This document shows, piece after piece, positions 1-10,423 of a stretch of DNA of 64,000 bases; the stretch's first letter is position 1; each line of letters begins with the position of its first letter. Origin of the DNA: Orientallactaga sibirica (lineage: Eukaryota > Chordata > Mammalia > Rodentia > Dipodidae); the NCBI GenBank assembly GCA_036365145.1, contig JAEOAD010000035.1, positions 1,796,001-1,860,000 of the forward strand, given 5' to 3'. Below the pieces are notes generated by a model. It was not told the DNA's origin and did not search any database. It saw only the letters and a program-made list of their open reading frames with translations. The translations under genes and the position numbers were made by a program.

Positions 1-96
1 ATACATTAATATGTAAAATGTTATATACCAGATTCATGCATTTTTAGAAGTTGCATATATATGTATGCATATATACACATCTATTTTTTTTCTTTT

Positions 97-126
97 TAAA
101 AAAATATTTTATTTGTTTACTTATTT

Positions 127-166
<40 letters not shown>

Positions 167-330
167 ATGGGCACATCAGGGCCTCTAGACACTACAAAAA
201 AAAAAGAAAGAAAGAAACTCCAGATACATGTGCCACCTTGTACATCTGACTCATGTGGGTACTGGGGAATTGAACCTGGGTCCTTAGGCTTCACAGGTAA
301 GTTCCTTAAGCACTAAACCATCTCCTGTAC
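97..330 (-). repeat. tRNA-derived SINE, minus orientation
   Basis: Read on the plus strand it runs from a T/A-rich tail (complement of the poly-A end), through a GA microsatellite at 126-164, to a body with GGGCCTCTAGACACT and GAACCTGGGTCCTTAGGCTT, and ends near ACCATCTCCTGTAC, the decayed complement of the GGCTGGAGAGATGG head. It is full length but diverged, and an AAAGAAAG tract sits inside the body. An 83-codon open frame across it is an artefact of the GA run. The family assignment is firm because more than 15 copies occur in this window. Confidence 0.85.
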
Positions 331-1256
331 AAGAAGGCTTATTCTTGATCTGGTATCCTCCTAGCACTTACATTTGTTGTTCTCAAAATTTGTCTAATTT
401 TTCATGTTATAGCAGTGGTAAAACATGGTCTGAACATTAGACTTAACTGGGAAGATTTTAAAATTACTATTGTTGTAATAAATCTTAAAATATCTTGTCT
501 ATAATATAAAACCTGTTTTTTAAATCTTCACACATATCATATAGTAATTAATATCTAATTATTAATTATCAACTACTGACCTGACACAGGGTTTTATATT
601 TGATACATAGGAATAAATGTAAAATGTAACCATGGCCTAATGTGGCATTGTATCTCGTCACCTATGACTCTGTCATCAAACATCTAAAAAGGTGGTATAA
701 TCTTCAATACATTCATTTCTACCCAAATAAATATGTAACCATGGTTTTTAAACTGACTTCTATTGAGCCAAATCCTTCATAATGCCTAGAATTAATATAC
801 TGCTTGATATTTAGCTAAACAAAGAAATCTGGAAAAACGGAACAGAAAAGAAAATAGATTATATAGTGATGACATGTTTTCAATCAGGGCATAATGTGCA
901 CCAGAGTGTGAAGAACTCAGCAGAATACACACCTGTTGTGGCCCACCTACTCTCTTCTGACCCTTAGCAGAAAGAACATGAGATTTCTAGTCAGTGACAA
1001 CTGGGTGTGAGTTATGACTTTCCAGATGTGACACCATGATTAAGCTACTGTCTCAGTCATTGTCTTCTGCTATGTACAAATCAGGCTAATTTTGTACTCA
1101 AAACTGAATCATTACATAAAATGAGAAAATATATTTAAAAATATTTCATAAAATATGTGGCATTATATTAGATAACCAGCATTTTGGATGGAATCTGAAT
1201 TTAAAGGACACAGTTAAATGGTTTTATTTATTGTACTGACTAGACATATTAGTAAG
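331..1256. other. AT-rich single-copy stretch
   Basis: I see no gene, SINE or simple repeat here. The stretch is AT-rich, has no open frame of note, and ends at the target-site duplication of the LTR element that follows. Confidence 0.5.
1252..1256. repeat. Target-site duplication, left copy (GTAAG)
   Basis: GTAAG directly precedes the TGTGG start of the left LTR. The same five bases follow the CA end of the right LTR at 3144-3148. Five base pairs is the duplication length expected for ERVL/MaLR integrases. Confidence 0.85.
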
Positions 1257-1648
1257 TGTGGTAGTTTGAATATATGTCCCCCAATATATTCAGTATTTTA
1301 TTAGTTTATAGTTTGCATCCGCAATCACCTTGCTAGAGGCAAGGTCACTGGGGGCCCGGTCTTAAGGTGTGGTGATGGGTTTGAGATTCCATTGTAAAGA
1401 TATGCAAATGTGTCTAGCAGGAGTTCCTGAAGTCTGCTGTGTGACCTTTTGGCTGTAGTTTTGTTTTTGCTCTGTGTGCTGTGGTGGCTGGTTGGCTTTT
1501 TCTCTCTCTGCTTGGCCCTGTGGAAGCACTTCTCTTGCCTTTATGGAACTTCCCCTGGATCTGTAAGTTTCAATAAATAATATCCCTTCCTCCATAACTG
1601 TGCCTGGTCTGGAAGTTCATCTCAGCGAACCTGAAGCTGTCTACAACA
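1257..1648 (+). mobile_element. 5' LTR of a MaLR-type retroelement
   Basis: It begins TGTGGTAGTTTGAATATATG and ends CTACAACA, giving the canonical TG...CA termini. It matches the 3' LTR at 2747-3143 nearly throughout, with about a dozen substitutions and small indels, mostly around 1355-1365 and 1522-1535. An AATAAA polyadenylation-type signal lies near 1571. The TGTGGT(A/G)GTTTGAAT start is typical of rodent MaLR (MT-like) LTRs. A 77-codon minus-strand frame inside it is non-coding. Confidence 0.88.
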
Positions 1649-2746
1649 GTAAAGTGGTACTGAGGAGTGTGGGGTGAGATGAACCAGATCGTGTGGATAT
1701 TCGTCTTTTGGAACCTTTGTTTTGGAGGAATGGGCATGGATTGCAACTGAAGTTCTGGAGTGGTAAGCCAAGTTTTATGGACTATTCTGATGAGAGTTTG
1801 AGAATGCTAAGTGCAGACATTTGAAATTAAGCTTTTAAGGGGAAGGAAAAGCAGAGGGCTTTGTTGGAACTGGGCTTGGCATAAGGGAAGCGCTATCCAG
1901 GCCCAGAAAGTTTGATCAAGGTTAAATTTGTAATGGACTGATGAAGATATTGGACTGAGATTTTAAGATTTTAAGTTGGAAAACCTCAAGCAAGGTAAAA
2001 GCAGAGGCACTGAGACCGGTTTTAGGTTACAGCTGCTATTGTTTAGCAATCTTAAAAGGTGGAAGGAAGGTGGCCAGACTTGATTTACATTAAAACAATG
2101 GAGAGGATGCCTGAGGAAAACAAATGCAAACTCTTTGGAAAGAGTTTGGAGAAGGAACCTGCTTTTCAAATGGTTTATTTTGTCCCTGGATTAAGAATAT
2201 GGCTGTGTCCTGCACACCTGGTATTAGTTTTGGAAATATGAAAAATGCATGGAGTGGTCATGAGTTGCACACAGTTCCAGGAGCCGCTGCTGAGATGTGG
2301 CATGAGGTAGGGCATGAAGTCTCAGGAATAGGCTGGAAGAGCCTTTGGAAGATAGACTGTGGTTTGCATGGAGACCTGAAGATGTTTTGGATATACCAGG
2401 ACTGTGCAAAAGGACTACCATGGAGTGCAGTGTTGAACTGGGATGAAAGTTTTGCCCAGCTGGAGGGGCAAGCATGGAGACTGTTAGTCTCTGGTTATAT
2501 TGAAGCAGCAGAAGTTTGATGATGGCTGATGGTGATTGAGTTTGCATTGTTTTAGTCTCTCCTTGCTATTCCTTATACAGTTAAAATGTTTACTCTGTGC
2601 CTTTACATGTTGAAAGTATTTAACTTGTTTGATTGTACAGGACTCACTAAGTTGATCAATGAGTTTGAAATTGGACTGAGTACAATTTACAAGATAGTTA
2701 TAAATCTATTGGGGACCAGAGCTAAATTTTGGGGGCCAGGGCGGAA
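1649..2746 (+). mobile_element. Internal region of non-autonomous MaLR element
   Basis: About 1.1 kb lies between two matching LTRs. A sequence reading AAGTGGTACTGAGGAGTG follows the left LTR at the position of a primer-binding site and resembles the tRNA-Leu-type sites of ERVL/MaLR elements. A purine-rich tract around 2729-2745 precedes the right LTR as expected for a polypurine tract. I see no gag, protease or polymerase motif. The longest frame is 131 codons (2124-2519), overlapped by a 107-codon antisense frame. MaLR internal regions usually lack functional genes and depend on ERVL proteins in trans, so this copy is best read as non-autonomous. Confidence 0.8.
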
Positions 2747-3143
2747 TGTGGTAGTTTGAATATATGTCCCCAATATATTCAGTATTTTATTAGTTTATAG
2801 TTTGCATCTGCAATCACCTTGCTAGAGGCAAGGTCACTGGGGACATGTCTTATCTGTGTGGTGATGGGTTTGAGATTCCATTGTAAAGATATGCAAATGT
2901 GTCTAGCAGGAGTTCCTGAAGTCTGCTGTGTGACCTTTTGGCTGTAGTTTTGTTTTTGCTCTGTGTGCTGTGGTGGCTGGTTGGCTTTTTCTCTCTCTGC
3001 TTGGCCCTGTGGAGAGCAGGCCGCTTCTCTTGCCTTTATGGAACTTCCCCTGGATCTGTAAGTTTCAATAAATAATATCCCTTCCTCCATAACTGTGCCT
3101 GGTCTGGAAGTTCATCTCATCGAACCTGAAGCTGTCTGCAACA
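2747..3143 (+). mobile_element. 3' LTR of a MaLR-type retroelement
   Basis: This is the second copy of the 1257-1648 LTR, starting TGTGGTAG and ending TCTGCAACA. It carries about five extra bases near 3010-3022 and has its own AATAAA near 3067. High similarity to the 5' LTR means that the two copies have had limited time to diverge since integration, when they were identical. Confidence 0.88.
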
Positions 3144-3148
3144 GTAAG
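3144..3148. repeat. Target-site duplication, right copy (GTAAG)
   Basis: This matches 1252-1256 exactly and closes the MaLR insertion, so the element is intact at both ends and not a recombinant. Confidence 0.85.
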
Positions 3149-3725
3149 TTACCACTAAGTAGCGGAATAGTTGAAAATGAGTGATTCATAAGTAATTTGG
3201 ATGCATGGCTGTGGCTCAAGACTTCTCAAAAGGATGGAGTAAAGTTATCCAGGTCCAAGCTATCGGAAGACCTGATGGATCCTGAAGAGATTATGTTCAT
3301 ATGAATCACAGTGGCTTGGTTTACATTAGAAATTAAACTTGAAAAGCATACTTTAAAAGCATGTGCTTTACTAATGATAAATCCTTTATCTATAAACATG
3401 TATTTTACCAAAATACCCATATTTTCCCCAAACAACAAACAAACTGATTAGCAAGTAATGTCATTACTTTACAGGTTTGCAAATCTCATTAAAGTCTTCT
3501 AAGTGGTAGATTCTTATATCTGCCTTGGCGGTGATCTGTTGCTGCAAGCAATCTGAGCAAGCAGAGGAGATGACTGAAGGACGTTCTGCATCAACTGCCT
3601 AATAGTTGTGGCATAGAAAATGTTTCCAGAGACAAAGAGGCATTTTGGATGTGAAAAATTATGAGAGCCTTTACGAAGGACATGGTCATCTGTATGGAGA
3701 TGCATGAATAGATTTGAAGTACATT
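3149..3725. other. Single-copy stretch
   Basis: I see no recognisable repeat or gene. Short overlapping frames on the minus strand (70 and 77 codons) have no motif and no supporting context. Confidence 0.45.
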
Positions 3726-3727
3726 TG

Positions 3728-3832
3728 TGCACGCATCTGGAGTTCATTTACAGTGCCCTAAAGGCCATGGTGCACCCATTCCCTCTCTGCCTCTTTCTCT
3801 CTTTTTCTCAAATAAAAAAATAAGTAATAGGA
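3728..3832 (+). repeat. tRNA-SINE fragment, 5' truncated
   Basis: Only the 3' part is present: CATCTGGAGTTCATTTACAG, the CATGGTGCACCCATTC segment, a CT-rich stretch and an AAATAAAAAAATAAG tail. The tRNA-like head is missing. Confidence 0.75.
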
Positions 3833-3883
3833 TATTTTAATTGACTATGAGGTATAAGAATGTTGAATGATATATTCACGCAG

Positions 3884-3950
3884 GGGACTAAAACCAAGTC
3901 TTCACATGTTAGACAAGACCCTCTACCACTGAGCTACCTACTCAGTCCCA
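3884..3950 (-). repeat. ID-like SINE fragment
   Basis: CTCTACCACTGAGCTACCTA is the complement of the tRNA-like head of rodent ID elements (box A region), preceded by the box-B-like stretch. The copy is decayed and lacks a clear tail. Confidence 0.6.
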
Positions 3951-4020
3951 GAAATACTCATATTTTCCTATTTGCAGTATTCCAGTGGATGAAGATGTTT
4001 CATTATCTGATAAGATAATG

Positions 4021-4061
4021 CCAAAATGCCAACAAAAATATGGACAGGAGAGGTCCAGCAT
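4021..4061. repeat. Perfect 41-bp inverted repeat, left arm
   Basis: It runs from CCAAAATGCCAACAAAAATA to GGTCCAGCAT and is the exact reverse complement of 4098-4138. The 36-bp spacer (4062-4097) is not repeated. A transcript would fold into a 41-bp uninterrupted stem with a 36-nt loop. The right arm continues into an L1-3'UTR-like repeat while the left arm does not, so the left arm looks like an inverted copy of the edge of that repeat. Confidence 0.95.
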
Positions 4062-4097
4062 GTGAGGTTTCAGAGGGGAACAAGGGCTCTATTCTAA

Positions 4098-4138
4098 ATG
4101 CTGGACCTCTCCTGTCCATATTTTTGTTGGCATTTTGG
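4098..4138. repeat. Perfect 41-bp inverted repeat, right arm
   Basis: This is the exact reverse complement of 4021-4061. The pairing stops at once on the outside: G4020 faces T4139. The arm is contiguous with the L1-like fragment that follows. Confidence 0.95.
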
Positions 4139-4640
4139 TTTTACAAACTCCAACCAAAACGGGCCATTAAGCTCTGCTCAAAGTATTCAAGGGCTTCTCC
4201 AGACCAAACTCTTCCACAGTTCTCCTAAAACCCATTTCAAAGGCCTAGGATCCCTATGGTTAAATATTCCAGCAACAGCCCCACTTCTCAGTATACCAAT
4301 TTTGCTATGAACAAATATCTAAAAGAAACAATTTAAGGAAGGAAAGGTTCTAATTCAGACTTCAGTTCCAGGGGAAGCATTCTATCATTGCTTGGAAAGC
4401 ATGGTGGCACAAATAAGAAACCAGCTCATCACAATGCAGGCAGGAAGCACAGAGCAATCAGAGATTGGGGCCAGTCTATACAACCTCAAGACTCACTCCT
4501 TGTGGCCCATTGCCTCCAGTAATGCTGCTACAACCTTCACAAACAGTGCCACCAGCTGGAAACCAAATGTTCAAACACATGAGCTTATGGTTAACAATTT
4601 ACATTCAACTCATAAACCATGTTAAACTAAACATGGTTAC
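4098..4640 (+). repeat. Rodent L1 3'UTR-like repeat
   Basis: The stretch contains GGGCCATTAAGCTCTGCTCA, CTCTTCCACAGTTCTCC, an AAGGAAGGAAAGGTTC segment, a CAGGCAGGAAGCACAGAGC segment and CAGTGCCACCAGCTGG. These occur in this order in a repeat common in rodent genomes that I associate with L1 (Lx-type) 3' ends. Related copies lie at 22550, 26885, 33430, 41970, 54745 and 55845. The name is from memory; membership of one family is seen directly. Confidence 0.6.
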
Positions 4641-4734
4641 TCAATAAATGATAGTTTTCTCAAGGCATGACAATATTATTAAGGTATTTAATGAAGTGTG
4701 GATGTGTAACTGGCTAGCTAAAGCAAGAGAAGCT

Positions 4735-4785
4735 CTAGTTTGAGGCTAGCTTGGGCTACATAGTAAGACTTTGTCTCAAAGAGAC
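4735..4785 (+). repeat. B1-like fragment
   Basis: GAGGCTAGCTTGGGCTACAT followed by AGTAAGACTTTGTCTC matches the 3' third of B1/7SL-type SINEs. Only this part is recognisable. Confidence 0.55.
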
Positions 4786-4789
4786 ATTT

Positions 4790-5935
4790 TGCTTAGGTTT
4801 CTTAAAGCAGACATAAATTTGTGAAAGGGCAGTGTTAAGACCACAGGAAAAAATATATGAATTGCATTGCATATAAATATATAAATATCACAAAAGACTT
4901 CAGGAGCTGAAGCTGATAGAGCAAAACATAGGTAAAACACTAAGATATAGGAAGGTGTAAGCAAAGATTCTCTGTAAAGGACTCCAATAGGACAGAAATT
5001 AACCTCAAGAATATACAAATGTGATTATATGAAATTAAAGAGCTTCCAAATAATGAATGACACCATCACTATCATAATGAAGAGAAAGACCACAAAATGA
5101 GGAAAAACAGTCCTCTGCCAACTGCATACCTGAAATTGGAGCACTCAGCAGGTAGATGCAGAGGGATCAGAAATGTTCCAGGTAGAAAGAACAGATTCAG
5201 TGGAGGCAGGTGGAGAACAGGGGCCACAGGAATGTGGTGAGAGGGGATTATGAACATGCTATAGTGTATATATGTATGGAATTTGTTAATTTTTTTTTAA
5301 AGTTTGAAGTGATTCTTAGCTAGTCAGGAACAAACATAGACCAATGACAGATGGTGAGAACAAGCATGAGAAGGAGTTCCATGGATTGGAAAGAACGGTG
5401 AAGGAAGCTGTGCTAAGGGGAGGTGTCTGCAGGACGATCCCAATACTAAAACACTGCAACTGCCCGGCACCTGGCATGCATGTGTGTGCTCTGTGTGACC
5501 TCCCAAGGTAGAGATGGATTTGTACTGACAGGTTCACAGTGGCACTTCTACCATTGGTTACTCATGTTATGAACTTAACACTATATGCACTTAGCTATGG
5601 GGTAATGCACAAAGTCCCAAACCATTCCCAGGGTCTCTCTACCACATGACTGGGATGGACCCTACTTGATATGTACTGCCATATAGCTACTCACTCTGGT
5701 GTCTCTGCTATCAAAGGTTCATTTTGATTTTGAGACACACTGCGGCATGAAAATCATGGAAATATAATGTTTTGTTTTATGAAAGAAATTTGATTTTCAA
5801 GGCATCCAAGTGTAAAGCTGGGAGAGCAATTTTCAAATGTGCTTTGACTAAACATAGCTTTAGGGGAAATGGAATAGAGTAGCAGAGCAAAGGGACTGAG
5901 ATATGAGGAGAGGAAAGGAAGTAATCATTGGTCTG
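4790..5935. other. Mostly single-copy stretch
   Basis: Nothing here is firmly assignable. A B1-like scrap (GCACTCAGCAGGTAGATGCA) lies at about 5142-5161. Frames of 60-80 codons overlap on the same strand and show no motif. Confidence 0.4.
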
Positions 5936-5939
5936 TATA

Positions 5940-6130
5940 TGCAGTTATACTTCCTGGGTCTTCACTGGGTTTGATTCCCCAAGACCCATGTTAGCCAGAT
6001 GCACAAGGGGGCACTTGTGTCTGGAGTTGGTTTGCAGTGGCTGGAGGCCCTGGCACACCCATTCTCACTCTCTCTGTCTCTTCCCCTCTTTCTCTGTCAA
6101 ATAAATTAATTAATTTGAAAAAAAAAAGAA
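5940..6130 (+). repeat. tRNA-SINE, short subfamily, 5' truncated
   Basis: It contains GGGTTTGATTCCCCAAGACC (box B region), AGCCAGATGCACAAGGGGGC, GGCTGGAGGCCCTGGC, a CT-rich stretch and an AAATAAATTAATTAAT tail. The first part of the tRNA-like head is missing or decayed. Confidence 0.85.
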
Positions 6131-6193
6131 AATGGCCATATTGGCATGTTATAAAGGTGGTATTGTGACCTTATTTTATTTTATTTTTTTATT

Positions 6194-6346
6194 TGTGTGT
6201 GTGTGTGTGTGTGTACTTTGAAAAAAGGTCTCATATACTCCAGACTGGCCTCTTGCTCACTATGTAACCAAGGCTGGCCTTGAACTCATTATCCACTGAC
6301 CTTCACATCCCAAGAGCTGAGATTACAGGCACCACCATGCCATGTT
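6194..6346 (-). repeat. B1-like SINE with (GT)n at its tail side
   Basis: A (GT)n run at 6194-6214 is followed by the complement of a B1 element: CTATGTAACCAAGGCTGGCC, AACTCATTATCCACTGACC and GAGATTACAGGCACCACCAT. It is diverged. Confidence 0.75.
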
Positions 6347-6349
6347 ATC

Positions 6350-7095
6350 GTGGCCTCATAAGGTGGAAAGGTCACTCGTTGTTTGCCTGCACAGGTCTAA
6401 GTAAAAGACTGGTGTTTTCAGTGAGTCCCAGGTTCTTGGAAACACTTTAGTAACCATGATTGTTTTCCCCACGTGTCAGAGGTACGTCCTAAAGCAAAGG
6501 TTATGAGAATACATGTGAGCCAGGTGGTTTCTAAAACTGGTGAAAAAAGACAGAAAGAAACAAGCGAGACTGGAGCATCTGTTCAGGTTCTCCTTGGCTT
6601 CGTTTTATTTTGGGCATTTGCTTTGAGTGGTACCTGAAGACAGAGGCTAGTAAGTGTATTTCTTTGCCACATCAAGGTTATGTTAACTAGTGATTTTTAA
6701 TTTTTCTACAGATCATTTTAGCAACGTGATAGGAACTACGGCCTTTTTCCTGGAAAATTCACCTTCATGCATGCACATAACATTTTCCATAAAACTTCAA
6801 ATTCCTCTACTGAGCTCTGAAGGATAAGCCCCCACATTACTAGAAGTATATGACTAAAGCCTCTACCTAGAGATTGGTCAGAACATTTTTACCCAATCCT
6901 CAGACTGTGAAGGAAACAGGGGCACACAGAAAATAGTCCATGCTGTCTAACACATACACTCAAATGTCCAGGAAACATTAGGTTACATGTGTATTACCAT
7001 TCCTAATGGAAGAATGACCACTGAAAAATGCTAGAAATCCATTCCCTACATTAGCCTTTTTGTAAATAAGTAAGCACATGTGTTGAGATCATTGT
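6350..7095. other. Single-copy stretch
   Basis: I recognise no repeat or gene here and there is no open frame of note. Confidence 0.45.
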
Positions 7096-7099
7096 GTCC

Positions 7100-7186
7100 T
7101 CTGTTTTTTTTTTTGTTTTGTTTTTTTTTTTTTTTGTAAATAAGTCTGGTCCAGGCTGACCTGGAATTCATGTAGTCTCAGGGTGA
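7100..7186 (-). repeat. B1-like fragment with poly-T
   Basis: T-rich runs at about 7103-7135 (complement of the poly-A tail) are followed by TCTGGTCCAGGCTGACCTGG and ATGTAGTCTCAGGGTG, the complement of the B1 3' part. The 5' half is absent. Confidence 0.75.
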
Positions 7187-7189
7187 GAA

Positions 7190-8075
7190 CATTCTGTCCC
7201 TCTGGGATTTTTAATGTTTTAATGTATAGCTCCAAGAATTGACAGTGTACATGTTTTCTCCCTGGAATATTACCAAGTAGCTGGATCCATGGAGAGAATC
7301 TACTACCTTCAACAAGATTGTTTTTTATTGCCTGAGTTCATTTTGTCTTCTCTATGATGTCTCACTTTCTGTTACAGCAGAATGCTGAATCACAGGTATG
7401 CCTAGGCACACGGAGGGGCTTGTAGTCTGGGGGCTATAATGACCACCATGTGCCCAGGTAATCTGGCCCCATGATTAAAATCAGACATTTTCGAGGTTAT
7501 TTCTAAGGAGAAGCCACGTGCTTGCCTTTCCCTCTCCTCATCAGGCGAGTGGCACGGTTTGCAAAGGATCCTATTTCTTTGATTTCATTTTGTGGTTTTT
7601 GAAGGTAGGAAAGAATTCCACCTCGTTTGAAATTACAGCTAACTGCAGGTAAAGAATGCAGCTGTGTGTGCCTTGATCCACCAGAGCCAAGGATAATATA
7701 AGGAACTGGCCTACAACGTTAAAATGTCTGCGCCAATTATGGCCATTGTGTCTGGATTCAGTTCTCATTAGAGCAATCTTTGTAGAAGGATCTCTGTGTG
7801 TGGGCTTATGCCCCAGGTGAGTCCATACAGCCAGTGAGTGGGGACAGGTTTTGAATCTGAGATCAGAGTTCTGAAAGTCATGAAGCAACTACCTCCTCTT
7901 ATTCTCAGTTATGACACTCCATAAAGGAGAGAAACTTGAATGAGGCAGATGTGTAGGAAACACAAGCATCTGAAAACATCCCCTTAAGTCTGTGAATCCA
8001 TGAAATCTCAAGATGTAGTGCTGAGTCCCTGGTTCATAGATGTCTATAGCTCATAATAAACAGGTCAGGGGTTCA
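7190..8075. other. Single-copy stretch
   Basis: I recognise no repeat. A 105-codon minus-strand frame (7571-7888) has no motif, no neighbours and no splice context that I can defend. Confidence 0.4.
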
Positions 8076-8079
8076 GACA

Positions 8080-8390
8080 CACTGTGGAGATGGTTCACTG
8101 GATCATGTTCACTACTCAGCCCTGAGTACCAGAGTACAAACGCAAGATCCCACCTGAAAAGCTAGAAGCCAGGGTTATATCTAATCCTAGCACACTGTGA
8201 GGTGGGAGGCAGAGACAAGAGAATTTTCCTGGTGGCAAGCACAACAAAGATCCAGAGAAAGAAGCTGTGCCTCAACTGAGGTGGAAAGGGGAAGACCCAT
8301 TGGAAAAATTGTTCTGTGATCTCCATAATGGCACACATCCACTCACACACATGGACCTACAAATGCAGACATACAAAATATAAATAAAAC
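8080..8390 (+). repeat. B4-like SINE
   Basis: An ID-like head (GGAGATGGTTCACTGG) is followed by a B1-like middle (CTAATCCTAGCACACTGTGA, GGAGGCAGAGACAAGAG) and a tail of CA-rich words (CACACATCCACTCACACACA). It is diverged but the order is that of a B4 composite. Confidence 0.7.
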
Positions 8391-8475
8391 TATAATTAAC
8401 AGGTTAGGATTTATGCATTCATCAGAAATTCAATTCAGTGAATCCTAGCCACTCTCTGTTTAAAAAAGAAATTAC

Positions 8476-8748
8476 TGGGCTGGAGAGATGGCTTAGCGGT
8501 TAAGGCCTGCCTCCTACGCCAAAGAATGCCAGTTCCAATCTCCAGAAGTTCCAACCTCCAGGTCCCACGTTTAGCCAGATGCAAAGTGATGCAAGGGTGC
8601 AATGCCACACTTGACCACAAGGGGGCGCACACATCTGGATTTTGTTCGCAGCAGATGAGAGGCTGCTGGTACGCCCATCTCTATCTGTCTTCCTCTCCCT
8701 CTGTCTCTCTCTGTCTCTCTCTCAAAAAAAAGAAAAAAAAAAAAAAAG
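8476..8748 (+). repeat. tRNA-SINE, long subfamily, full length
   Basis: It begins GGGCTGGAGAGATGGCTTAG and carries the extra segment AAGTGATGCAAGGGTGCAAT between AGCCAGATGC and the GGGGGCGCACACATCTGG part. A CT-rich stretch and poly-A follow. A near-repeat of GAAATTA(C/T)TGGG on both sides is the likely target-site duplication. A 104-codon open frame through it is not a gene. Confidence 0.92.
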
Positions 8749-8762
8749 AAATTATTGGGTTA

Positions 8763-8995
8763 TTGGGCTGGAGAGAGAAGTTAAGACATTTGTCTGCAAA
8801 AGCCTATCAACATAGGTTTGATTATCCAGTACCCAGGTAAAGCTAGATGCACAAAGTGGCACATGTGTCTGGCATTGGCAGTGGCTAGAAGCCCTGGTAT
8901 GCTCATTCTCTCTTTGTCTGTCTCTCTTCTCTATATCTCTCTCTGCTTACAATTAGATAAATTAGTTTAAATTAAAAAAATAAAACTATGTTAAA
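8763..8995 (+). repeat. tRNA-SINE, short subfamily
   Basis: It starts TTGGGCTGGAGAGAGAAGTT directly after the preceding SINE, giving a head-to-tail pair. It contains AGCTAGATGCACAAAGTGGC, lacks the extra segment of the long subfamily, and ends in CT-rich and A-rich sequence. It is more diverged than its neighbour. Confidence 0.85.
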
Positions 8996-9052
8996 AAAAA
9001 CTCAAAATAGAAAAATTTTAAAAAAATAGTGCATCCCAAGTAGTGATGACTA

Positions 9053-9283
9053 GTAGGCGTGGTTCAGTCAATTTCCATTTTAATCATGTGTGAGCTACAA
9101 TGTGCATGCTACTGTGTGTCTGTAATGGAGTAGGTGTGGTTCAGTCAACTTCCATTTTAATCATGTGTGAGCTACAATGTGCATGCTACTGTGTGTCTGT
9201 AATGGAGTAGGTGTGGTTCAGCCAACTTCCATTTTAATCATGTGTGTGCTGCGATGTGCATGGTACTGTGTGTCTTTAATGTA
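9053..9283. repeat. 77-bp tandem repeat, three copies
   Basis: Copies start at 9053, 9130 and 9207, each with GTAGG(C/T)GTGGTTCAG. The first two differ only at a couple of positions; the third carries several changes in its second half (for example GTGTGCTGCGATGTG). The period of 77 is not a multiple of three and there is no reading frame through it. I do not recognise the unit as a known repeat family. Confidence 0.92.
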
Positions 9284-9745
9284 AGGCTGATTTGTATCAT
9301 GCATTGTTGCTCAAAGATATTTGAAAGCCATTGTCTTGGTGATGCTAAAGCTCAATTAGAAGAATGATGCATCCCCTCTCTCTGTTCGTGGGATGGCACA
9401 TTCTGGCGTTCACAGAAGAAAGTGGCTCAATCTGCAGTCGTTTCAAGGGAGTTTTTCCTGACTTTAACAAGTTCAAAGCAGCATCCACACTCCCTCCAAG
9501 ACCTTCCTCTTTTCTGGGAATACAGTCTTCACTCCCAAGGCCCCATTCCAACTGCTCCAATAATTCTTTTCCAAGTTCCCTCCTTCCTTCCCTTCCCTTC
9601 CCACTCCCCCCCACCAGCTTCTTGCTTCCTTTCTCTGTTGGAAGATTGGAGTGTGTATTTCAAAGTCAGGAAGGTTTACCAGCCAAGGCAAACTGTGGTT
9701 GGAAGCTGAAATTGCAGCAAATAAGCAATTAAGGTGGAAACAATG
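9284..9745. other. Single-copy stretch with a C/T-rich core
   Basis: A pyrimidine-rich tract lies around 9570-9635. Overlapping frames on both strands (up to 122 codons) arise from this biased composition. I recognise no protein in them. Confidence 0.4.
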
Positions 9746-9749
9746 TCCC

Positions 9750-10000
9750 TACACACCTTCTCCAAATATTCCCACCCTGGAGCAGATCCTCATCACCTCA
9801 CACCTTGATTATTGCCACAGCTTCAGCTCACTCCCTTGACTGCAGTCCCTCCTCAAAAGACTCTCACTCCTGCCCACATCAGCCAAATGAATGCTTTGAG
9901 TAGATGGTTATCATCATGCGGATTTCATGCTCAAAGGAACATGGGGATTCCATTACCCTCAGGTCCAAGCTGAACTCCATGGCATTGGAGTCGGGACCCT
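9750..10000 (+). repeat. L2-like LINE remnant
   Basis: TCCTCATCACCTCACACCTT followed by GATTATTGCCACAGCTTC and CTGCAGTCCCTCC resembles the conserved 3' part of mammalian L2 and related old repeats. It is heavily diverged and the limits are approximate. Confidence 0.45.
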
Positions 10001-10423
10001 CCACAGTTTTGTGTCAATTATTTGACCAAACTCATCATCTCTGGATAGTCTCAACTTGAAGTTAGTTTATGCACCCCACAGCTTCTTGGATACAATATCC
10101 TACATCCATTCTACACATTTCATCTTACATCAATTCTTCCTCCATTTGTGCTCATGCAAAATTGTCCAGGCCATGTATTTGAAATCTTTCCATATAATCA
10201 CAAATTGTTTTCCACATGTAGCCCCAGTACCAGAAAGGCAGGATGAAACCTGCTGCCATCACATACCCTAACAATGGTCTATGTGAAACCTCCCTGATAA
10301 AATAACATTGGGCATTTAAAGAACATTTTTAGAAACTATTCAAAGTACATTATTTAATTCTTCAATGTACACTATTTAGGCTTTTGTGGTGGTTTGAATG
10401 CAAATGGCCCCATAGCCCCAGGG

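Noticed and set aside
2124..2547. Overlapping 131- and 107-codon frames as retroviral genes in the MaLR interior
   Set aside because: No gag or polymerase motif; frames overlap on opposite strands; MaLR interiors are usually non-coding.
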